This document shows, piece by piece, positions 1 to 9,234 of a DNA stretch of 58,260 nucleotides; the stretch's first letter is position 1, and every line of letters begins with the position of its first letter. Made by a program: the position numbers and the translations under genes. This DNA comes from a bacterium (lineage in GTDB: Bacteria > Sumerlaeota > Sumerlaeia > MVZB01). The notes beneath the pieces are model-generated. The model saw only the letters and a list, made by a program, of their open reading frames with translations, was not told the DNA's origin and did no database searches. The DNA is taken from assembly GCA_021372575.1 (NCBI GenBank), contig JAJFUE010000020.1, forward strand, positions 1 through 58,260, given 5' to 3'.

Positions 1-141
1 GAGATGGTCATGCCGGGCGACAACATCGTCCTGGAAGGCAAGCTGATCACGCCGATCGCCATGGAAGAGGGCCTGCGCTTCGCGATCCGCGAAGGCGGCC
101 GCACCGTCGGCGCCGGCGTCGTCGCCAAGATCATCGAGTAA
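1..141 (+). CDS. tuf: Elongation factor Tu, C-terminal fragment (gene starts before the window)
   Basis: Frame 1 is open from the first base and stops with TAA at 139-141, giving 46 residues that match the end of EF-Tu domain 3 (MVMPGDN..., then [18 protein letters not shown]). EF-Tu is the GTPase that brings aminoacyl-tRNA to the ribosomal A site in the cytoplasm. Only the last part is present, so the GTPase domain cannot be checked. It lies 62 nt before rpsJ, the usual tuf-rpsJ junction at the head of the S10 operon. Confidence 0.95.
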   Translation, partial: EMVMPGDNIVLEGKLITPIAMEEGLRFAIREGGRTVGAGVVAKIIE

Positions 142-203
142 TTAGAGCTGGTATGAAGCCGGGGGCCACAGGGCCCCCGACGAACCTGAGGCGGATATAG
201 GTC

Positions 204-518
204 ATGGTAACTCAGCAAAAGATCCGGATTAACCTGAAGGCGTTCGATCATCGCCTGCTCGATCAGTCGGTCGGCGAGATCGTCGAGACGGCCCGGCGCA
301 CGGGGGCCAGAATCGCGGGACCCATTCCGCTGCCGACACGCATCAGCAAATACACCGTGCTGCGCTCGCCGCACGTCGATAAGAAGTCACGCGAGCAGTT
401 CGAGATGCGCCGCCACAAGCGCATGGTCGATATCCTGGAGCCGAATCAGAAGACGTTGGACGCATTGACGGAACTGGACTTGCCCGCTGGGGTGTACGTT
501 GAAATCAAGCTGACTTGA
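204..518 (+). CDS. rpsJ: 30S ribosomal protein S10
   Basis: The 104-aa product has normal length for S10 and carries its hallmarks: [16 protein letters not shown] at the N-terminus and the [15 protein letters not shown] loop that enters the 30S head. S10 sits in the head of the small subunit and also serves as NusE in antitermination. The ATG at 204 follows a GAGG-like site at 188-191. It is the first complete gene of the long ribosomal operon, and an untranslated gap of about 100 nt separates it from rplC. Confidence 0.97.
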   Translation: MVTQQKIRINLKAFDHRLLDQSVGEIVETARRTGARIAGPIPLPTRISKYTVLRSPHVDKKSREQFEMRRHKRMVDILEPNQKTLDALTELDLPAGVYVEIKLT

Positions 519-625
519 GCGGCACAGCAGGGTCACGGCCGCGGCGGTAGAAGTCGTCGGCCAACCGGTCAGACGGCCCCGTTGGTCGCCGCCGGCAAGA
601 GCCCCCGCCACGAGGAGCGCTCGGA

Positions 626-1270
626 ATGATAGGGATACTGGGTAAAAAACTGGGCATGACGCGCATCTACGATGCGGCCGGATCGGTCATTCCGGTCACG
701 GTCATTCAGGCTGGCCCCTGCCCGGTGCTGCAAATCAAGAATGTGGAGCGGGACGGCTACAACGCCCTGCAGCTCGGGTTCGACGAGATCCCCGAGCGCA
801 AGGCCAACAAGCCGATGACCGGCCACTTCAAGCGGGCCGGGGCCACGCCCCAGCGCCTCGTGCGCGAGGTCCGCATCGACAGCCTTGACGGGTTTGCGCT
901 CGGCCAGCAGCTCGACCTGTCGCTGTTTGCCATCGGCGAAAAAGTCGATGTCATCGGCGTCAGCAAGGGCCGCGGGTTCGCGGGCCCGATGAAGCGCCAC
1001 CACTCGAGCCGCGGCCCCGAGACGCACGGCTCCATGTATCACCGCCGCGCGGGTTCCGTCGGCGCCAGCGCCGACCCGTCGCGCGTCCTTAAGGGCAAGC
1101 ACATGGCCGGCCACATGGGCGCCGAGCAGGTCACCGCGCAGAACCTCGTCGTCGTGCGCATGGACCCCACCAACAACCTGCTCGTCGTGCGGGGTTCGGT
1201 CCCGGGCTGCAACAACGGCTACGTGATGATCCGCAAGAGCAAGCGCGCGAGCGCCGGCGCCAGGAAGTAG
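626..1270 (+). CDS. rplC: 50S ribosomal protein L3
   Basis: The 214-aa protein begins MIGILGKKLGMTRIYD, the conserved L3 start, and contains the extension GFAGPMKRHHSSRGPETHGS that reaches towards the peptidyl-transferase centre and includes the glutamine/histidine-rich region found in bacterial L3. L3 nucleates assembly of the 50S subunit on 23S domain VI. Start ATG at 626 has a GAGGAG site at 611-616. The gene is followed 11 nt later by rplD, consistent with translation from one message. Confidence 0.97.
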   Translation: MIGILGKKLGMTRIYDAAGSVIPVTVIQAGPCPVLQIKNVERDGYNALQLGFDEIPERKANKPMTGHFKRAGATPQRLVREVRIDSLDGFALGQQLDLSLFAIGEKVDVIGVSKGRGFAGPMKRHHSSRGPETHGSMYHRRAGSVGASADPSRVLKGKHMAGHMGAEQVTAQNLVVVRMDPTNNLLVVRGSVPGCNNGYVMIRKSKRASAGARK

Positions 1271-1281
1271 AGGGAGCAGCC

Positions 1282-1902
1282 ATGGTAAGCATGACACTGC
1301 ATAAAACCGATGGTGGTCAGGCCCCGCTCGAACTGAGCGATGCGGTCTTCGGCGCCGAGGCCAACGCCCACTGCGTGCGCGCCGCCGTGGCCCAGTACAT
1401 GGCCAACCAGCGGCAGGGCACACACGCCACCAAGATGCGCGGGGCCGTCAGCGGCGGCGGCAAGAAGCCGTTCAAGCAGAAGGGCACCGGCCGCGCCCGC
1501 CAGGGTTCGACCCGCGCCCCGCAATACCGCCACGGCGCCATCATCTTTGGCCCGCAACCGCGCGATTATTCCTACCGCATCAACAAGAAGGTTCGGCAGC
1601 AGGCCTACCGCTCGATCCTGAGCGAACTGGCCGCGAGCGGCCGCCTGATCGCCGTCGAAGGGTTCGGCCTCGAGTCGCCCAAGACGAGCAAGATCGACCA
1701 GGCGCTGCGCGGGCTGGGCGTCGATGGCCCGACCCTGCTGGTCGTCGATCACGCCGACGACGTCCTGACGCTCTCGGTGCGCAACATCCCGTGGGTGACG
1801 ATGATCAACGTCGAGAACCTGAACGTCTATGACCTGCTCGCCAACGACTGGATCGTGGCGACGGCCGGGGCGCTCAAGCGGGTCGAGGAGCAATACGCAT
1901 GA
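1282..1902 (+). CDS. rplD: 50S ribosomal protein L4
   Basis: The 206-aa product belongs to the L4/L1e family. It has the long exit-tunnel loop rich in G, K and R (residues about 45-80, ending GRARQGSTRAPQYRHGAI) and the Rossmann-like globular part. L4 binds 23S rRNA domain I and lines the tunnel. In enterobacteria it also represses its own operon, but nothing here shows that. An AGGGAG site at 1271-1276 favours ATG 1282; ATG 1288 is the alternative. It overlaps rplW by four bases (ATGA). Confidence 0.96.
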   Translation: MVSMTLHKTDGGQAPLELSDAVFGAEANAHCVRAAVAQYMANQRQGTHATKMRGAVSGGGKKPFKQKGTGRARQGSTRAPQYRHGAIIFGPQPRDYSYRINKKVRQQAYRSILSELAASGRLIAVEGFGLESPKTSKIDQALRGLGVDGPTLLVVDHADDVLTLSVRNIPWVTMINVENLNVYDLLANDWIVATAGALKRVEEQYA

Positions 1903-2192
1903 GCAAGCATCCTTACCAGATCCTGATCGGGCCGCTCCTCACCGAGCGCGCCACGGCCGCCCAGGGGCTGACCGAGCCGAAGTACAGTTTCAAGGTGCGG
2001 GTCGATAGCAACAAGGTGGAAATTCGCAAGGCCATTGAGCGCGCCTTCAAGGTGAAGGTCGTCAAGGTCAACACGGTTTTGAACAAGGGCAAGGTCAAGC
2101 GTCTGCGGATGGGCCAGCCCGAGGGGAAGCGCCCCGACTGGAAAAAAGCGGTCGTGACGCTGGCCGAAGGCCAGACCATCAATCTGATCTAA
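1899..2192 (+). CDS. rplW: 50S ribosomal protein L23
   Basis: This 97-aa protein starts inside the last codon of rplD (ATGA overlap), which implies translational coupling. The sequence PYQILIGPLLTERAT, then YSFKVRVDSNKVEIRKAIE and VVKVNTVLNKGKVKR follow the L23 family pattern. L23 borders the tunnel exit and is the docking site for trigger factor and the signal recognition particle. Length is normal and no anomaly is visible. Confidence 0.96.
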   Translation: MSKHPYQILIGPLLTERATAAQGLTEPKYSFKVRVDSNKVEIRKAIERAFKVKVVKVNTVLNKGKVKRLRMGQPEGKRPDWKKAVVTLAEGQTINLI

Positions 2193-2209
2193 GCGCGGGT
2201 ACTTAAGCG

Positions 2210-3037
2210 ATGGCGATCAAGAGCTATAAACCGGTCACTGCCAGCCGCCGCACCATGACGGTGGTCGATTACTCGGTGCTGACCAAAAAGCGGCCCGAGC
2301 GGTCGCTCACGGAGCGGCTTGGCGAGAAGAGCGGCCGCAACAACACCGGCCGCGTCTGCGTGCGCCGCCGTGGCGGCGGGCATACGCGCCTCTACCGCAA
2401 CATCGATTTCAAGCGGCTCAAGGACGGCGTCCCGGCCAAGGTCGCGGCGATCGAATACGATCCCAACCGCACCAGCTTCATCGCCCTGCTGCATTACGCG
2501 GACGGCGAGAAGGCCTACATCGTCGCCCCCGAGGGCTTGGCGGTCGGCGCCAAGGTCGAGTCCGGCCCCAGCGCCGACATCGCCCCGGGCAACGTCCTGC
2601 CGCTCAAGAACATCCCGGTCGGCACGACGGTCTCGTGCATCGAGATGAAGCCGGGCAAGGGCGCCCAGATGGCGCGCTCGGCGGGCTCGTCGGTCCAGCT
2701 CATGGGCCGCGAGGGGAGGCGCGCGATCCTGCGCCTGCCGTCCTCCGAAGTGCGCGTCGTCGATGTCGATTGCCGGGCGATGATCGGGGCGGTCGGCAAC
2801 ACCGACCACTCCAACGTCAGCATCGGCAAGGCCGGCCGCTCGCGCTGGATGGGCCAGCGCCCGAAGGTGCGCGGCGTCGTCATGAACCCGGTCGATCACC
2901 CGCACGGCGGCGGCGAAGGCCGCACCAGCGGTGGCCGCCACCCGGTGACGCCCTGGGGCAAGCCGACCAAGGGCGCCAAGACCCGCCGGCCCAAGCTGGC
3001 CAGCGACCGCCAGATCATTCGCCGGCGCAAAAAGTAA
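2210..3037 (+). CDS. rplB: 50S ribosomal protein L2
   Basis: The 275-aa product has exactly the usual L2 length. It carries the OB and SH3 folds and the C-terminal signature [18 protein letters not shown], whose histidine is near the peptidyl-transferase centre. L2 is needed for subunit association and peptide bond formation. It ends in a basic tail (RRRKK). It lies 17 nt after rplW and 25 nt before rpsS. Confidence 0.98.
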   Translation: MAIKSYKPVTASRRTMTVVDYSVLTKKRPERSLTERLGEKSGRNNTGRVCVRRRGGGHTRLYRNIDFKRLKDGVPAKVAAIEYDPNRTSFIALLHYADGEKAYIVAPEGLAVGAKVESGPSADIAPGNVLPLKNIPVGTTVSCIEMKPGKGAQMARSAGSSVQLMGREGRRAILRLPSSEVRVVDVDCRAMIGAVGNTDHSNVSIGKAGRSRWMGQRPKVRGVVMNPVDHPHGGGEGRTSGGRHPVTPWGKPTKGAKTRRPKLASDRQIIRRRKK

Positions 3038-3062
3038 GACCTGGAGCGAACGGAGCTAACAC

Positions 3063-3347
3063 ATGGCCCGCAGCCTGAAAAAGGGACCCTATTACGACCT
3101 GAAGCTGGCCGAGAAAATCCGCCAGCTCAATAACCGCAACGAGAAGCGGGTGATCCGCACGTGGGCGCGCGCCTCGATGGTGACCCCCGACATGATCGGC
3201 CACACCATCGCCGTCCACAACGGCAAGCAGTTCATGACCGTTTATGTCGATGAAAACATGATCGGCCACAAGCTTGGCGAATTCGCGCCGACGCGCACAT
3301 TCCGCAGTCACGGTGGCAAGCAGGCCAAGGCCGCGACATTGAAGTAA
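3063..3347 (+). CDS. rpsS: 30S ribosomal protein S19
   Basis: The 94-aa protein begins [19 protein letters not shown] and includes the S19 signature ([25 protein letters not shown] then FVPV-like [23 protein letters not shown]). S19 forms a complex with S13 in the 30S head and contacts tRNA. The ATG at 3063 follows a GGAGC/GGAG region around 3043-3054. Length is normal. Confidence 0.97.
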   Translation: MARSLKKGPYYDLKLAEKIRQLNNRNEKRVIRTWARASMVTPDMIGHTIAVHNGKQFMTVYVDENMIGHKLGEFAPTRTFRSHGGKQAKAATLK

Positions 3348-3366
3348 GAGCGAGGGAGAATGAACC

Positions 3367-3771
3367 ATGAGCCGAGCCCGAGCAGCGCGCCGTCCCGAAC
3401 TGGGCGAATTCGTCGCCAGCGCCCGCGCCCGTTTCCAGCGGGTCTCGGCGCGCAAGGCGCGCCAGGGTGTCGATTTGATCCGCGGCCTCACGGTCGCCGA
3501 AGCCAATGTCCGCCTTCTGCACATGCACCGGCCGTCGGCCGGGACGATTGTGGAGAACGCGCTGAAGTCCGCGATCGCCAACGCCACGCTCAAGTATAAA
3601 GAGCGCCAGGATGAGAAGGTCGATGAGAAGGTCAACGAGCTTCTGGTCGGCGACATCCAGGTCGATGGCGGCCCGATCATCAAGCGTTTCCGCCCGCGGG
3701 CCATGGGCCGCGCGGCCTCGATCAAGAAGCGCACGGCGCACGTGACGGTCAAACTCTTCGAGCAGGTCTGA
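3367..3771 (+). CDS. rplV: 50S ribosomal protein L22
   Basis: At 134 aa this is somewhat longer than the roughly 110 aa of most L22 proteins because of an N-terminal extension of about 20 residues (MSRARAARRPELGEFV...). The conserved core follows: ARFQRVSARKARQGVDLIRG and the hairpin tip and end GRAASIKKRTAHVTVKL that reach the exit tunnel. L22 binds all domains of 23S rRNA and sets tunnel width with L4. A GAGGGAG site at 3351-3357 supports ATG 3367. Confidence 0.95.
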   Translation: MSRARAARRPELGEFVASARARFQRVSARKARQGVDLIRGLTVAEANVRLLHMHRPSAGTIVENALKSAIANATLKYKERQDEKVDEKVNELLVGDIQVDGGPIIKRFRPRAMGRAASIKKRTAHVTVKLFEQV

Positions 3772-3807
3772 TAACGATCCCTTCGGGGAATGGATGGAGA
3801 AGACACG

Positions 3808-4470
3808 GTGGGTCAGAAAATCAATCCGATCAGCGTCCGGCTGGGGATCACGCGTTCGTGGGATTCGCGCTGGTTCACGACACCGGCCAACTACGCCGCG
3901 TTCCTGCACGAGGACATCTTCCTGCGCGACTACATCAAGAAGCGCTTCCACCACGCCGGCGTGGCCAGCATCCTGATCGAGCGCGCGTCCAACCGCTGCA
4001 AGATCACCATCGCCACCGCGCGGCCGGGCATCATCATCGGCCCCAAGGGCAGCGAGATCGACTCGCTGCGGCGCGACCTCGAGCAGCGCACCGGCAAGAC
4101 CGTGACGATCAATATCGAAGAAGTCAAGCGCACGGAACTCAGCGCGCAGCTGGTGGCCGAGAACGTCGCCAGCCAGCTTCAGCGCCGCATCGGCTTCCGC
4201 CGCGCCATGAAGAAGACGATGCGCAGCGTCATGGACGCCGGCGCGCTCGGCATCAAGATCGGTTGCTCGGGCCGCCTGGGCGGCGCCGAAATGTCGCGCT
4301 ACGAGTGGTACCGCGAGGGCCGCGTGCCGCTGCACACGCTGCGCGCCGAGATCGACTTCGGCCTGGCCGAGGCGCGCACGAAGTTCGGTGCGATCGGGAT
4401 CAAGGTTTGGATCTTCAAGGGCGAGGTGTTCGCCAAGCCCCAGGGACGCGCCAAGGCTGCGAAGGCCTGA
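3808..4470 (+). CDS. rpsC: 30S ribosomal protein S3 (GTG start)
   Basis: I place the start at GTG 3808 because this gives [23 protein letters not shown], the canonical S3 N-terminus, with GGAG at 3796-3799. An upstream in-frame codon at 3790 would add six unconserved residues. The 220-aa protein has the KH domain ([18 protein letters not shown]) and the C-terminal S3 domain. S3 helps form the mRNA entry channel and its helicase activity. Length is typical. Confidence 0.95.
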   Translation: MGQKINPISVRLGITRSWDSRWFTTPANYAAFLHEDIFLRDYIKKRFHHAGVASILIERASNRCKITIATARPGIIIGPKGSEIDSLRRDLEQRTGKTVTINIEEVKRTELSAQLVAENVASQLQRRIGFRRAMKKTMRSVMDAGALGIKIGCSGRLGGAEMSRYEWYREGRVPLHTLRAEIDFGLAEARTKFGAIGIKVWIFKGEVFAKPQGRAKAAKA

Positions 4471-4493
4471 GGCCTAACGGAGGTTAGTCGGAC

Positions 4494-4907
4494 ATGTTAG
4501 TCCCCAAGAGAGTAAAACACCGCAAAGTGCAGAAGGGCCGCCGGCGCGGCTTGGCCTGGCGCGGCAGCGCGCTGGCCTTCGGCGAGTTCGGCCTCAAGGC
4601 CCTCGATGACGCGTGGGTCACCAACCGCCAGATCGAGGCGGCCCGTATCGCCATCACGCGCCACGTCAAGCGCGGCGGCAAGCTGTGGATCAACATCTTC
4701 CCGGACAAGCCGTACACGAAGAAGCCCGCCGAGACCCGCATGGGCAAGGGCAAGGGCAACCCCGAAGGCTGGGTCGCCGTCGTCAAGCCGGGCCGCATCC
4801 TGTTCGAGATCGAAGGCGTGGACGAGCCGATGGCCCGCGAGGCCATGCGTCTGGCCGCCCACAAGCTTCCGATTAAGACCTCGTTTATCAAGCGCGTGGG
4901 CGACTGA
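4494..4907 (+). CDS. rplP: 50S ribosomal protein L16
   Basis: The 137-aa product opens [24 protein letters not shown] and has the L16 signatures [27 protein letters not shown] and [20 protein letters not shown]16 helps place the A-site tRNA in the 50S subunit. Start ATG 4494 has GGAGG at 4480-4484. It lies 23 nt after rpsC and 11 nt before rpmC. Confidence 0.97.
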   Translation: MLVPKRVKHRKVQKGRRRGLAWRGSALAFGEFGLKALDDAWVTNRQIEAARIAITRHVKRGGKLWINIFPDKPYTKKPAETRMGKGKGNPEGWVAVVKPGRILFEIEGVDEPMAREAMRLAAHKLPIKTSFIKRVGD

Positions 4908-4918
4908 GGGAGCAACCA

Positions 4919-5128
4919 ATGAAAAAGCAGGCAGCCAATTACCGCAACATGAGCCCTGAGGAGCTCGAAGATCAGCTCGATCAGCTCCAGACCGAACTGT
5001 TCAACCTGCGGGTCAAGAACACGACCAAGGAGCTGCAGGACACGAGCCGCATCCGCGACACGCGGCGCTCGATCGCGCGCGTGCGCACGCTGCTCGGCGA
5101 GATGAAGAAAGCCCAGGGCGCGGCGTAA
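4919..5128 (+). CDS. rpmC: 50S ribosomal protein L29
   Basis: The 69-aa alpha-helical protein has the L29 motif (LEDQLDQLQTELFNLRVKNTTKEL then TRRSIARVRTLL). L29 neighbours L23 at the tunnel exit. A GAGGGAGC site ends at 4914. The 53-nt gap to rpsQ is unusually long for this operon and holds a copy of the CCCATAAGT repeat at about 5144-5160. Confidence 0.94.
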   Translation: MKKQAANYRNMSPEELEDQLDQLQTELFNLRVKNTTKELQDTSRIRDTRRSIARVRTLLGEMKKAQGAA

Positions 5129-5143
5129 AAGGCCTTATCGGGA

Positions 5144-5160
5144 TCCCATAAGTCCCATGA
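5144..5160 (+). repeat. Nonamer repeat (CCCATAAGT type) between rpmC and rpsQ
   Basis: The short run ATCCCATAAGTCCCATGAG is the same 9-nt-phase sequence found at 28132-28173 and, in opposite orientation, at about 35651-35695. Here only two units are present. Its presence inside the ribosomal operon shows the family can occupy small intercistronic gaps. Confidence 0.55.
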
Positions 5161-5181
5161 GCATGAGTTAAGAGGGCAATA

Positions 5182-5451
5182 ATGGACGGCAAGACGACAG
5201 AACGCGGCAACGTCAAAGAGCGCACGGGCAAGGTCCTGAGCGCCCGCATGGACAAGACGATCGTGGTGGCGGTGGACCGGCTGGTCCAGCACCCGCTCTA
5301 CGGCAAGACGGTCCGTCGCACCAAGAAGCTCTACGCCCACGACGAGCAGAACCGCTGCCACACGGGCGATGTGGTCAAGGTCATTGAAACCCGGCCGATG
5401 TCGAAGCTCAAACGGTGGCGCCTGAGCGCCATCCTTGAGCGCGCCAAGTAA
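5182..5451 (+). CDS. rpsQ: 30S ribosomal protein S17
   Basis: The 89-aa product contains the S17 OB-fold pattern: [34 protein letters not shown], then [30 protein letters not shown]17 binds 16S rRNA helices 7 and 11 early in assembly. Start ATG 5182 is preceded by AGAGGG at 5171-5176. No unusual feature beyond the repeat upstream. Confidence 0.96.
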   Translation: MDGKTTERGNVKERTGKVLSARMDKTIVVAVDRLVQHPLYGKTVRRTKKLYAHDEQNRCHTGDVVKVIETRPMSKLKRWRLSAILERAK

Positions 5452-5468
5452 GTGGGAGTGGCACAGCG

Positions 5469-5837
5469 ATGATTCAGGAATACACCGAACTCGAAGTCGC
5501 GGACAACAGCGGGGCCAAGCGCCTGCGCGCGTTCAAGATCCTGGGCGGCTCCAAGCGCCACTACGGCTACATCGGCGACGTGATCGTCTGCTCGGTGCGC
5601 GAGGCGGCCCCGGACTCCAACGTCAAGAAGGGCCAGGTCGTCAAGGCGGTCGTCGTCCGGACGGTCAAGGAGATCGGCCGCGAGGACGGCTCCTACATCC
5701 GCTTCGACAACAACGCGGCCGTGCTGATCAACAACCAGAACGAGCCGGTCGGCACGCGCATCTTCGGGCCCGTCGGCCGCGAACTGCGCAAGGCCAACTT
5801 CATGAAGATCGTGTCGCTGGCCCCAGAGGTCATGTGA
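5469..5837 (+). CDS. rplN: 50S ribosomal protein L14
   Basis: The 122-aa protein has exact family length and the pattern [17 protein letters not shown] at the start and [13 protein letters not shown] in the middle, ending [13 protein letters not shown]14 lies at the subunit interface, contacts 16S helix 14 and is the target of the silencing factor RsfS. It sits between rpsQ and rplX, the usual order. Confidence 0.98.
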   Translation: MIQEYTELEVADNSGAKRLRAFKILGGSKRHYGYIGDVIVCSVREAAPDSNVKKGQVVKAVVVRTVKEIGREDGSYIRFDNNAAVLINNQNEPVGTRIFGPVGRELRKANFMKIVSLAPEVM

Positions 5838-5861
5838 GAACTCGAAAAGGAACCGGCAGCC

Positions 5862-6182
5862 ATGAGTCTGCGCATTAAGAAAAACGACATGGTGATGGTG
5901 ATCTCGGGCAAGGACAAGGCCGCCACGGGGCGTGTCCTGTCGGTCCAGCCCAAGAAGGGGACCGCCATCGTCGAGGGCGTCAACATCATCAAGAAGCACC
6001 AGAAGGCGCGCAACCAGAATGAGCAGGGCGGCATCGTGGAGCGCGAAGCCCCGATCCTCCTGTCGAAGCTGATGCTTGCCGACAGCAAGGGCCGCGCCGC
6101 GCGCTTCGGCGTCCGCACGGACGCCCAGGGCGTCAAGCAGCGCGTCCTCAAACTCGAAGGCGAGAAAGACGTCATCGTCTAA
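5862..6182 (+). CDS. rplX: 50S ribosomal protein L24
   Basis: The 106-aa protein carries the KOW motif ([21 protein letters not shown]) followed by [24 protein letters not shown], both diagnostic for L24. It initiates 50S assembly by binding the 5' part of 23S rRNA. It lies 24 nt after rplN and 14 nt before rplE. Confidence 0.97.
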   Translation: MSLRIKKNDMVMVISGKDKAATGRVLSVQPKKGTAIVEGVNIIKKHQKARNQNEQGGIVEREAPILLSKLMLADSKGRAARFGVRTDAQGVKQRVLKLEGEKDVIV

Positions 6183-6196
6183 GGGAATAACGGAAG

Positions 6197-6823
6197 ATGG
6201 CCAAGAAAACTGACAAACCCGAAAAAGCCGAAGCCAAGGGCAAGGCCGCCGAAGCCGCGGCCCCGATGCCGCCCGATTACCGGCCGCGCCTCTATACGGA
6301 TTATCTGGGCAAGTACCGCGCCGAGCTCAAGGCCGAGATGGCGCTGGGCAACGTGATGCAGGTGCCGCGCCTCGAGAAGATCGTCTTGAACATGGGCGTC
6401 GGCGAGGGCGCGCGCGACGAGAAGATCATCGTGATGGCCGAAGAGGACCTCGCCAAGATCGCCGGCCAGAAACCGCGCCGCAACAAGTCGCGCATCGCGG
6501 TGGCCAACTTCAAGCTGCGCAAGGGCATGCCGGTCGGCTCGACCGTCACGCTGCGCGGGTGGCGCATGTATGAATTCCTCGAGCGCCTGATCAACGTCGC
6601 GATCCCGCGCATCCGCGACTTCCGCGGCCTGCCGCCGCGCTCGTTCGACGGCCACGGCAACTACAGCTTCGGCATCCGCGAACACATCATTTTCACGGAG
6701 ATCGAGGCCGACAGCCGGCCGCAGACGTTCGGCATGGACGTGACGTTCGTGACCAGCGCCACCGGCGACGACGGGTGCCGCCGCCTGCTGCGCAAATTCG
6801 GGATGCCTCTGCGCGAGAGCTGA
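6197..6823 (+). CDS. rplE: 50S ribosomal protein L5 with N-terminal extension
   Basis: The 208-aa product is about 28 residues longer than a typical L5. The added part is a Lys/Ala/Glu-rich N-terminus (MAKKTDKPEKAEAKGKAAEA). The core is normal: VPRLEKIVLNMGVGEGA, KPRRNKSRIAVANFKLRKG and GNYSFGIREHIIFTEIE. L5 binds 5S rRNA and forms a bridge to S13. The ATG at 6197 has GGAA-type spacing, and no good internal start would remove the extension. Confidence 0.95.
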   Translation: MAKKTDKPEKAEAKGKAAEAAAPMPPDYRPRLYTDYLGKYRAELKAEMALGNVMQVPRLEKIVLNMGVGEGARDEKIIVMAEEDLAKIAGQKPRRNKSRIAVANFKLRKGMPVGSTVTLRGWRMYEFLERLINVAIPRIRDFRGLPPRSFDGHGNYSFGIREHIIFTEIEADSRPQTFGMDVTFVTSATGDDGCRRLLRKFGMPLRES

Positions 6824-6881
6824 GGTAGGATATTGTTTCTGAGTGCCCGCCACCGGGCGAGTTGAGACAAGGAGTGCCTTC

Positions 6882-7067
6882 ATGGCCAGGACCTGCATGA
6901 TCGCGAAGTCGAAGCAAAAGCCGAAGTACGCAGTTCGGCAGCATAACCGCTGCCAGGTCTGCGGCCGGTCGCGCGCCTACATGCGGCAGTTCAAAATGTG
7001 CCGCCTGTGCTTCCGTAAATACGCCAGCTGGGGCCAGATCCCCGGCGTCACCAAATCGAGCTGGTAA
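6882..7067 (+). CDS. rpsN: 30S ribosomal protein S14, zinc-binding type
   Basis: From ATG 6882 the product is 61 aa, the size of type-Z S14. It has two CxxC pairs (CQVC and CRLC) that bind zinc, flanked by the S14 sequence [28 protein letters not shown]. An AAGGAG site at 6869-6874 decides for 6882 over an in-frame codon at 6843. S14 binds 16S rRNA in the 30S head. Confidence 0.96.
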   Translation: MARTCMIAKSKQKPKYAVRQHNRCQVCGRSRAYMRQFKMCRLCFRKYASWGQIPGVTKSSW

Positions 7068-7083
7068 TACCGAGGGAGATAAC

Positions 7084-7536
7084 ATGGCCGTCGTCAGTGA
7101 CCCTATCGCCGACATGCTGACGCGCGTGCGCAACGCCGTGCGGGCAAAGCAGGACAGCGTTCGGATGCCAGCCAGCAAGATGAAAATCGCGCTGGCCAAG
7201 ATCCTGCGCGAAGAAGGCTACATCAAGTACTTCAAGGTCGTCCGCGCGGGCAGCGTCAAGCGCAACCCCAAGGCCGGCGACAAGAAGGACGCCAAGCCGC
7301 TGTCGCACAACCTGTTGATCGTTTATCTGAAGTACGGCCCCGGCGGCGAGTCGATCCTCACCGGCCTGCGCCGCCTGTCGCGCCCCGGCCTGCGCCGCTA
7401 CGTCGGCAGCGACTCGATCCCGCGCATCATGGGCGGCCTCGGCATCACGATCGTCTCGACCAGCCACGGCGTCATGACCGGCCGCGAAGCGCGCAAGCAG
7501 GGCTTGGGCGGCGAGGTCATCTGCAGCATCTGGTAA
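7084..7536 (+). CDS. rpsH: 30S ribosomal protein S8 with an internal insertion
   Basis: The 150-aa protein is about 18 residues longer than most S8 proteins. The extra part is a basic segment near residues 53-72 ([16 protein letters not shown]) between the two domains. Flanking blocks are conserved: [14 protein letters not shown] at the start and [24 protein letters not shown] at the end. S8 is a central-domain assembly protein and in some bacteria a translational repressor of the spc operon. Confidence 0.95.
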   Translation: MAVVSDPIADMLTRVRNAVRAKQDSVRMPASKMKIALAKILREEGYIKYFKVVRAGSVKRNPKAGDKKDAKPLSHNLLIVYLKYGPGGESILTGLRRLSRPGLRRYVGSDSIPRIMGGLGITIVSTSHGVMTGREARKQGLGGEVICSIW

Positions 7537-7554
7537 GCCCCAAGGAGTGAGCAC

Positions 7555-8091
7555 GTGTCACGCATCGGAAAAAACCCAATCGCGATCGCCAAGGGCGTTC
7601 AGGTCACTCTGGCCGGCTCGGCCGTCTCCATGAAGGGGCCCAAGGGGAGCGCTTCGCTCGACTGCCGCGACCATGTCAAGGTCAGTCAGGTCGAGAGCCA
7701 TCTCGAAGTGGCGCGCCACAGCGACGACCGTCAGGACCGGGCCTACCACGGCCTCTACCAGCGGCTGATCGCGTCAATGATGAAGGGCGTCACCGAGGGC
7801 TTCACCAAAGAGCTCCAGCTGGTTGGCGTCGGTTACCGCGCGTCCATGGACGGCAAGACGCTCGTCATGACGCTCGGCTACAGCCACGAGGTGCGCTTCG
7901 CCCCGCCGGAGGGGATCACGCTGGCGAGCCCGGCTCAGGACCGGATCGTCGTCAGCGGAAGCGACAAGCAACTGGTCGGCCAAATCGCCGCCAATATCCG
8001 TTCGCTGCGCGGCCCCGAGCCGTACAAGGGCAAGGGCATCCGGTATGTGAACGAGCATATCCGGCGCAAGGTCGGCAAGACTCGCGCCTAA
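7555..8091 (+). CDS. rplF: 50S ribosomal protein L6
   Basis: The 178-aa product starts at GTG 7555 (AAGGAG at 7542-7547) with MSRIGKNPIAI, the standard L6 opening. It has two tandem L6 domains and the C-terminal signature GPEPYKGKGIRYVNEHIRRKVGK. L6 lies near the factor-binding site of the 50S subunit. Spacing to both neighbours is short. Confidence 0.97.
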   Translation: MSRIGKNPIAIAKGVQVTLAGSAVSMKGPKGSASLDCRDHVKVSQVESHLEVARHSDDRQDRAYHGLYQRLIASMMKGVTEGFTKELQLVGVGYRASMDGKTLVMTLGYSHEVRFAPPEGITLASPAQDRIVVSGSDKQLVGQIAANIRSLRGPEPYKGKGIRYVNEHIRRKVGKTRA

Positions 8092-8115
8092 TTGTGATAA
8101 GTCGGAGAGACGACG

Positions 8116-8478
8116 ATGGCATTGACCAAGAGAGAGGGACTTGAACGGCGTCACCAGCGGGTGCGGCGGAAGATCGCCGGCACGGCCGCACGGCCCCGCC
8201 TGTGCATCCATAAGAGCCTGCGCCACCTGTATGCCCAGGTGGTCGATGACGACGCCGGCCGCACGCTGTGCTTTGCCACGACCAACAAGAAGGCCGTCCG
8301 GGGCGAGGTCAAGCACTGCGCCAACATCGCCTGGGCCAAGAAGCTTGGCGCCGAGGTTGGCCAGCTGGCCAGGACCGCCGGCATCGAGACGGTCGTGTTC
8401 GACCGTGGCGGCTACCGCTACCACGGCGTGATCAAGGCCTTCGGCGACGCGGCGCGCGAAGCGGGTCTCAAATTCTGA
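8116..8478 (+). CDS. rplR: 50S ribosomal protein L18
   Basis: The 120-aa protein contains the L18 pattern [34 protein letters not shown] and ends [28 protein letters not shown]18 binds 5S rRNA together with L5. A GGAGAG site at 8104-8109 precedes ATG 8116. Length and order are normal. Confidence 0.97.
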   Translation: MALTKREGLERRHQRVRRKIAGTAARPRLCIHKSLRHLYAQVVDDDAGRTLCFATTNKKAVRGEVKHCANIAWAKKLGAEVGQLARTAGIETVVFDRGGYRYHGVIKAFGDAAREAGLKF

Positions 8479-8501
8479 GCAACGATCAAACGAGGATGAC
8501 C

Positions 8502-9203
8502 ATGGCAGAGCAGAGAAATAAACCCGGCGAGAGCACCGAACGGGAGCCCAGGTCGGTCGGCAAGGCCGAGCCCGGCAAGCACGGCGAGCTGCGCGAGGAG
8601 CTTCTGGCTCTGAACCGCTGCGCCAAGGTCGTCAAGGGCGGACGCCGTTTCAGCTTCTCGGCCCTCATGGCCATCGGCGACGGCGAGGGCCACGTCGGCC
8701 TCGGCTTCGGCAAGGCCAACGAGGTCCCCGAGGCCATCAGCAAGGCCACCGAGCATGCCAAGAAGCACCTCGCGGCGGTCCCGCTCATGGGCCGCACGGT
8801 GCCGCACGAGATCGTCGGCCGCTTCCTCACGGCGCGCGTCATGCTCAAGCCTGCGGCCCCCGGCACCGGCTTGATCGCCAACGCCACCGTGCGCAAGGTC
8901 CTCGAGCTCGCCGGCGTCGGCGACATCCTGGCCAAGAGCCTGGGGTCGGACAACGTCATGAACGTCGCCAAGGCCACCATGGACGGCCTCGTTCAGCTGC
9001 GCCGCCCCGAGCAGGTCGCGCGCCTGCGCGGCAAGAAGATGGAAGATCTGATCGGCAAGCGCGCCGCAACGTCCTACACCGAGACGATGAAGAAGTACTT
9101 CGGCGACCTGGCGATCGAGGAGAAGCCGGCCGAGCCGGCCGAGGCGGCCCCCGAGGCCCCCGCCGAGGGCGAAGAGATGACTCAGCCCGAAGAACAGGCG
9201 TAA
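8502..9203 (+). CDS. rpsE: 30S ribosomal protein S5 with acidic C-terminal tail
   Basis: Two in-frame ATGs occur, 8496 and 8502. GAGG at 8492-8495 abuts the first, so I choose 8502, giving 233 aa. The N-terminal dsRBD-like domain ([38 protein letters not shown]) and C-terminal S5 domain are intact. A low-complexity Glu/Pro/Ala tail of about 35 residues follows the core and has no counterpart in the usual 165-aa protein. A charged head of about 25 residues also precedes it. S5 acts in decoding accuracy at the mRNA entry channel. Confidence 0.94.
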   Translation: MAEQRNKPGESTEREPRSVGKAEPGKHGELREELLALNRCAKVVKGGRRFSFSALMAIGDGEGHVGLGFGKANEVPEAISKATEHAKKHLAAVPLMGRTVPHEIVGRFLTARVMLKPAAPGTGLIANATVRKVLELAGVGDILAKSLGSDNVMNVAKATMDGLVQLRRPEQVARLRGKKMEDLIGKRAATSYTETMKKYFGDLAIEEKPAEPAEAAPEAPAEGEEMTQPEEQA

Positions 9204-9234
9204 CCCCAGCACGAGCAAATTGGGATAGCATTCA

